Origin: Oceanobacillus sp. Castelsardo
Lineage (GTDB): Bacteria; Bacillota; Bacilli; Bacillales; Amphibacillaceae
Length of the DNA: 64,000 nucleotides
Direction of reading: 5' to 3'
Assembly: GCF_001659985.1 (NCBI RefSeq)
Contig: NZ_LYCS01000003.1
Coordinates: 214,015 to 278,014, forward strand
Below, piece by piece: positions 60,637 through 64,000 of the stretch (the first letter of the stretch is position 1; every line of letters starts with the position of its first letter). The notes below the pieces were generated by a model that saw only the letters and a list, made by a program, of their open reading frames with translations, did no database searches and was not told where the DNA came from. Both the position numbers and the translations under genes were made by a program.

Positions 60637-61878
60637 TTATTCGTCGAACTTCTTAAATATAATTGTTGCATTATGCCCACCGAAACCTAGTGAATTAGAT
60701 AGGACTACATCGAGATCCTTTTCTTTTGCAACGTTTGGTACATAGTCTAAATCCAGTCCTTCATCGGGGGTTTCGTAGTTAATCGTTGGTGGCATGATAG
60801 AGTCGCGAATGGCTAGAATAGAGAATATAGCCTCTACTCCTCCCGCTCCTCCTAATAGATGTCCTGTCATTGACTTCGTTGAGCTGACAGATAAATCGTA
60901 GGCATGCTCGCCAAATAATTGTTTGATTGCGATTGTTTCATATAAATCATTATAAGTAGTGGAAGTCCCATGAGCATTGATATAATCCACTTGATTAGGC
61001 GAGATTCCAGCATCTTTTATCGCTTCTTCCATCGCCCGCTTAGCACCTTCACCTTCAGGGGCTGGTGAGGTAATGTGGTAAGCATCCCCTGTTGCACCAT
61101 ATCCAACTAACTCAGCATAAATGTTTGCTCCACGAGATAAAGCATGTTCCAATTCCTCTAGCACGACAATTCCACATCCCTCAGCAATAACAAATCCATC
61201 TCTATTTTTGTCAAATGGACGACTAGCTGTGTTGGGATCAGGATTTTTACTAAGGGCAGTCATATTGGAAAAACCAGCAACCGTCATGTCCGTAATCGAT
61301 GCTTCTGATCCCCCAGAAACCATGACATCTGCTTGGCCGTTTTGAATAACACGGAAGGCATCACCAATCGAGTTTGTCCCGGAGGCGCATGCCGTTACGG
61401 AACAGTTCACCATACCTTTTGTACCGAGCTCGATAGAAACTCTTCCAGCAGCCATATCCGGTATGAACATAGGGATAGTGAATGGACTTACTCGTCGCTG
61501 GCCTTTTTCCATGAACTTTTTGAAATTATCCTCAAATTCACCTAAACCACCTATCCCAGAGCCAATCCATACCCCAATTCTTTCCGGGCTAATGTCTTTC
61601 CCAACTATCATCCCAGCATCTTTCATCGCCATTTTACTTGAAGCAACAGCAAACTGACTAAAACGCCCCATTCTTCTTGCTTCTCTTTTATCCATATAGT
61701 CACTGGGGTTAAAATCCTTCACTTCTCCAGCAATCTTAACATCCACTTTCTCCTTATCTAATAAGGTAGATTCCGCGATTCCTGATTTGCCTGCCTTTAT
61801 ATTATCCCAAGTTGTAAAAGCATCATTTCCAAGTGGAGTCACCGCTCCAATTCCTGTAATTACGACTCTTTTCTTCAC
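60637..61878 (-). CDS. fabF: beta-ketoacyl-ACP synthase II
   Basis: This 413-aa enzyme elongates acyl-ACP with malonyl-ACP in type II fatty acid synthesis. The catalytic Cys is C164 in TACASGTN, and the His residues are in NAHGTST and [23 protein letters not shown] ends the fold. The GTG start at 61878 is preferred: GGGAGAGA lies just upstream, and this gives exactly the 413 aa of B. subtilis FabF. Unlike B. subtilis, no fabH lies beside it. It may be the main FabF or a second copy; the window cannot tell. Confidence 0.93.
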   Translation of the reverse strand: MKKRVVITGIGAVTPLGNDAFTTWDNIKAGKSGIAESTLLDKEKVDVKIAGEVKDFNPSDYMDKREARRMGRFSQFAVASSKMAMKDAGMIVGKDISPERIGVWIGSGIGGLGEFEDNFKKFMEKGQRRVSPFTIPMFIPDMAAGRVSIELGTKGMVNCSVTACASGTNSIGDAFRVIQNGQADVMVSGGSEASITDMTVAGFSNMTALSKNPDPNTASRPFDKNRDGFVIAEGCGIVVLEELEHALSRGANIYAELVGYGATGDAYHITSPAPEGEGAKRAMEEAIKDAGISPNQVDYINAHGTSTTYNDLYETIAIKQLFGEHAYDLSVSSTKSMTGHLLGGAGGVEAIFSILAIRDSIMPPTINYETPDEGLDLDYVPNVAKEKDLDVVLSNSLGFGGHNATIIFKKFDE

Positions 61879-62021
61879 AAGGTTCTCTCCCATTTCCATT
61901 TAATCTTATTCTTATTTATATTATATCGACTGAACATTGAATTTAAAATCTTTAAGTTCGGATACTATAAACTGCCAAATGTTGCTAAAATAGGAATAAG
62001 AATAAAAACGAGGTGATATAT

Positions 62022-62354
62022 ATGGCAACATTTGATGATTTCCAAAAGTTAGATTTGCGAATTGGCACAATTGTTGAAGCTGAACCTTTCCCAGAGGCAC
62101 GTAAGCCGGCTATTAAGTTAAAGATTGATTTTGGCGAAGAAATTGGTTTAAAAAACTCATCGGCACAAATAACCAAACGATATGAGGCAGAAAACTTAAT
62201 CGGAAGACAGGTCGTTGGTGTAGTAAACTTTCCCCCGATGCGAATTGCAGGATTCAAATCCGAAGTTTTAGTTTTGGGTGGCGTTCCAGATGAAGGAGAT
62301 GTTATACTTTTAAAACCGGACGAAACAGTTAAAAACGGAACACCAATTGCTTAA
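62022..62354 (+). CDS. csaA: export-related chaperone CsaA
   Basis: This 110-aa protein has the length and sequence of B. subtilis CsaA, a homodimeric tRNA-binding-domain protein that binds unfolded preproteins and SecA. The domain starts FQKLDLRIGTIVEAEPFPEARK and ends FKSEVLVLGGVPDEGDVILLKPD. The ATG at 62022 is set by GAGGTGA five bases upstream; a GTG nine bases earlier is inside that site. It is divergent from fabF and ends in a terminator. Confidence 0.94.
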   Translation: MATFDDFQKLDLRIGTIVEAEPFPEARKPAIKLKIDFGEEIGLKNSSAQITKRYEAENLIGRQVVGVVNFPPMRIAGFKSEVLVLGGVPDEGDVILLKPDETVKNGTPIA

Positions 62355-62359
62355 ATGAT

Positions 62360-62393
62360 GGAACACCTCTTACAGCAAAGGGGTGTTCCTTTT
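62360..62393 (+). terminator. Rho-independent terminator
   Basis: GGAACACC pairs with GGTGTTCC, followed by TTTTACC, just after csaA. Confidence 0.88.
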
Positions 62394-62515
62394 ACCTTTA
62401 CCATTTCAATCAGTTTAAAAAGGAAGGCCCTGATACATAATAAAATAAAGTAAAACTCATTCAATAGGGGGCTAATTGTAAAGCATACCGCAATGAGTAA
62501 GAGGAGATAGGATTT

Positions 62516-63322
62516 ATGAAATATTTTATTGTTATCATTAGTTCATTTATTATTAGTTTTGCGTTTAACTTTTTTTTAGTTCCTCATGAAATATTAAGTA
62601 GTGGAATTAGCGGGGTTGCTATTTTAATTGGATTAATTACTCCGTTTGATATTGGATTATTAAACTTTCTACTAAACTTACCTATCCTAATTCTTGGTTA
62701 TTACAAACTTGGCAAGGAAATTACTCTTAATACGCTTCTATGTGTTATTTCACTTTCCATCTTTTTGTATGTATTACCCGTTCACGCTTTAGCAGAGAAC
62801 ACCTTACTATCCGCTATTTTCGGTGGAGTCCTTGGTGGGGCTGGTGTAGGCCTCATTTTAAAATACTCTGGTACATCCGGTGGTTTAGATATTATTGCTA
62901 TTATTATATCCAGAACTAGTAACGTAAGTGTTGGACTGTTATTAACCGCAATGAATGGCGTTATTGTTTTATTCTCTGGATTTATCTTCGGTTGGGATCT
63001 TGCGTTATATACATTAATCTCTATCTTTATAACAGGTAAAATAATTGACGCCGTTCACACGAATCATATTAAACTTACGATGCAAATTGTTACGACAAAC
63101 GGGGAACAAATACGACAGGAACTATTACAATCCATTTATCGTGGGATTACAATCTCAGATGGTTATGGTGGATATACATTAGAAAAAAAACAAATCTTAA
63201 TGATGATTGTTACCCGCTATGAAACCATCAAGGTAAAGGAAATTGTAAGGAAACACGATGCAAAGGCATTTATTAATATTTTCGAAACTGTAGAAGTAGA
63301 CGGGGAATTTGCTAAAAACTAA
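62516..63322 (+). CDS. YitT-family membrane protein
   Basis: This 268-aa protein has five membrane helices in its first 180 residues (YitT_membrane type, LSSGISGVAILIG, SGTSGGLDIIAIIISR) and a C-terminal cytosolic DUF2179 domain (TISDGYGGYTLEKKQILMMIVTRYE, DAKAFINIFETVEVDGEF). Bacilli carry several paralogues (YitT, YpjC, YqfU, YvjA); which one this is cannot be said. The function is unknown. GAGGAGATAGG lies just before the ATG. It follows csaA after 160 bp with a terminator between. Confidence 0.85.
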   Translation: MKYFIVIISSFIISFAFNFFLVPHEILSSGISGVAILIGLITPFDIGLLNFLLNLPILILGYYKLGKEITLNTLLCVISLSIFLYVLPVHALAENTLLSAIFGGVLGGAGVGLILKYSGTSGGLDIIAIIISRTSNVSVGLLLTAMNGVIVLFSGFIFGWDLALYTLISIFITGKIIDAVHTNHIKLTMQIVTTNGEQIRQELLQSIYRGITISDGYGGYTLEKKQILMMIVTRYETIKVKEIVRKHDAKAFINIFETVEVDGEFAKN

Positions 63323-63489
63323 AAATTAGATACGAAAAGTTAAAATCGATTAAGAAACAAAAAACAAAAGCACTCTTATAACGCAATGAAATAGGAAATA
63401 TTCGGGTATTGGGCGCATTGAAGCACCCGATATAAACAGGATATACTTGAAAATCAACCAATATAAACAAATAGAAACACTTAGAAAAC

Positions 63490-63571
63490 TTGGCATTCGC
63501 CAGGCTTTTGGGCGAGTGCCTTAGTTGCACTTATGCAGACAGGAAGGATTTTATACTTTCCTACCTGCCAA
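63490..63571. repeat. dispersed stem-loop element between the yitT-family gene and serA
   Basis: GGCATTCGCC and GGCGAGTGCC form one hairpin. TTAGTTGCACTTATG then leads to GCAG(a)CAGGAA...TTCCT(a)CCTGC, a second hairpin. The same blocks in the same order lie before mrpA (35470-35590, minus strand), showing a dispersed intergenic family. Confidence 0.6.
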
Positions 63572-63610
63572 AAATAGTTCCGGCTAGCTAATAGCTAACC
63601 GGAACTATTT
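63572..63610. terminator. terminator of the serA-like gene
   Basis: AAATAGTTCCGG and CCGGAACTATTT pair perfectly, and the inner TAGCT/AGCTA extends the stem, with T runs outside. It follows the serA stop on the minus strand. Confidence 0.92.
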
Positions 63611-63644
63611 TTACTCTTGGCTAGTGTTCTGTCCTATACGATGA

Positions 63645-64000
63645 TTATATAACGCGAACCGTAACCATACCGTCAATTTTTTCAACAGCTTCTAACAGGC
63701 TAGGAATAATATCTCCATTAACTTCTTCATCGATATCAATCATCGTATAGGCATAATCTCCACGGCTTCTGTTAACCATGTCAGCAATATTTAAGTCATG
63801 TTCAGAAATAACAGAAGTAATTCGGCCAACCATATTTTTCACGTTATGGTGGAATGCCGCAACACGACGTCTACCTGTATAAGGAAGCGTTGCGTTCGGG
63901 AAGTTAACAGAGTTCACAATATTACCTGTTTCTAAAAAGTCCTTCACTTGATGTGCTGCCATTACGGCACAGTTTTCTTCAGACTCACCAGTTGAAGCAC
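63645..64000 (-). CDS. serA: D-3-phosphoglycerate dehydrogenase, C-terminal part (partial at window end)
   Basis: The last 118 residues of a SerA-type enzyme, the first step of serine synthesis from 3-phosphoglycerate. ASTGESEENCAVMAAHQVKD is the end of the catalytic domain typical of SerA. FLETGNIVNSVNFPNATLP leads into a C-terminal ACT domain (VGRITSVISEHDLNIADMVNR...YAYTMIDID) that can bind serine. The open frame continues past base 64000, so the start lies outside. A strong terminator follows the stop. Confidence 0.9.
   Translation of the reverse strand, partial: ASTGESEENCAVMAAHQVKDFLETGNIVNSVNFPNATLPYTGRRRVAAFHHNVKNMVGRITSVISEHDLNIADMVNRSRGDYAYTMIDIDEEVNGDIIPSLLEAVEKIDGMVTVRVI

Noticed and set aside
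1-64000. tRNA or rRNA genes
   Set aside because: I looked for the conserved GGTTCGAATCC-type arms and rRNA blocks in gene-free stretches and found none.

Overview
This is a chromosomal window from a low-GC, endospore-forming Firmicute, most likely of the family Bacillaceae. I cannot fix the genus from sequence alone; a halotolerant Oceanobacillus/Virgibacillus-like relative is a guess. The support is AT-rich DNA, AGGAGG-type ribosome binding sites with many GTG and TTG starts, two H-type small acid-soluble spore proteins, a CwlC-like sporulation amidase, and Bacillaceae-type regulation (PyrR attenuator, PhoP box, CcpA cre, ARG box, CIRCE). No rRNA, tRNA or CRISPR array was found.

Layout. 0-10 kb: the right end of an IS3-family element lies 7 bp before a response-regulator gene; then a Nudix hydrolase, a YpvA-type helicase, a CoA-transferase with a LytTR regulator beside it, YutJ, a pentapeptide-repeat protein and a serine hydrolase. 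10-20 kb: argGH, an unknown secreted-protein cassette, an SDR-like protein, and an SLC13 dicarboxylate carrier with its likely CitA/DcuS-type two-component system. 20-29 kb: codBA under a PyrR attenuator, the pstSCAB operon under a PhoP box, and lrgAB-like genes. 29-36 kb: the complete seven-gene Mrp Na+/H+ antiporter operon. 36-54 kb: stress, spore and envelope genes and household enzymes: Usp-like protein, aromatic acid exporter family protein, CwlC, thiolase and 3-hydroxybutyrate dehydrogenase, two sspH genes, alr, a variant Spx, TetR, htpG with a CIRCE element, and a sirtuin. 53.7-60 kb: an accessory island, almost all on the minus strand, of small orphan genes, a RelE-type toxin-antitoxin pair, a decayed second pair, other pseudogenes and a retropepsin-like protease module. 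60-64 kb: fabF, csaA, a YitT-family gene and the 3' end of a serA-like gene.

The strongest unexplained structure is a family of five intergenic tandem-repeat arrays (about 1.9, 10.1, 20.4, 28.9 and 43.3 kb). Each is built on a CTCAT...ATGAG inverted repeat recurring with a 52-bp period. The spacing is exact in nearly every interval, although the DNA between palindromes differs completely from array to array. Fifty-two bp is five turns of B-DNA, so all palindromes in an array would face the same side of the helix. I know of no described element with this architecture.

Other notable points are an Spx paralogue that has lost the second cysteine of its redox switch, an HrcA-type operator on htpG (unlike B. 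subtilis), an orphan antitoxin beside a dead toxin, and a motif that recurs downstream of successive island genes.
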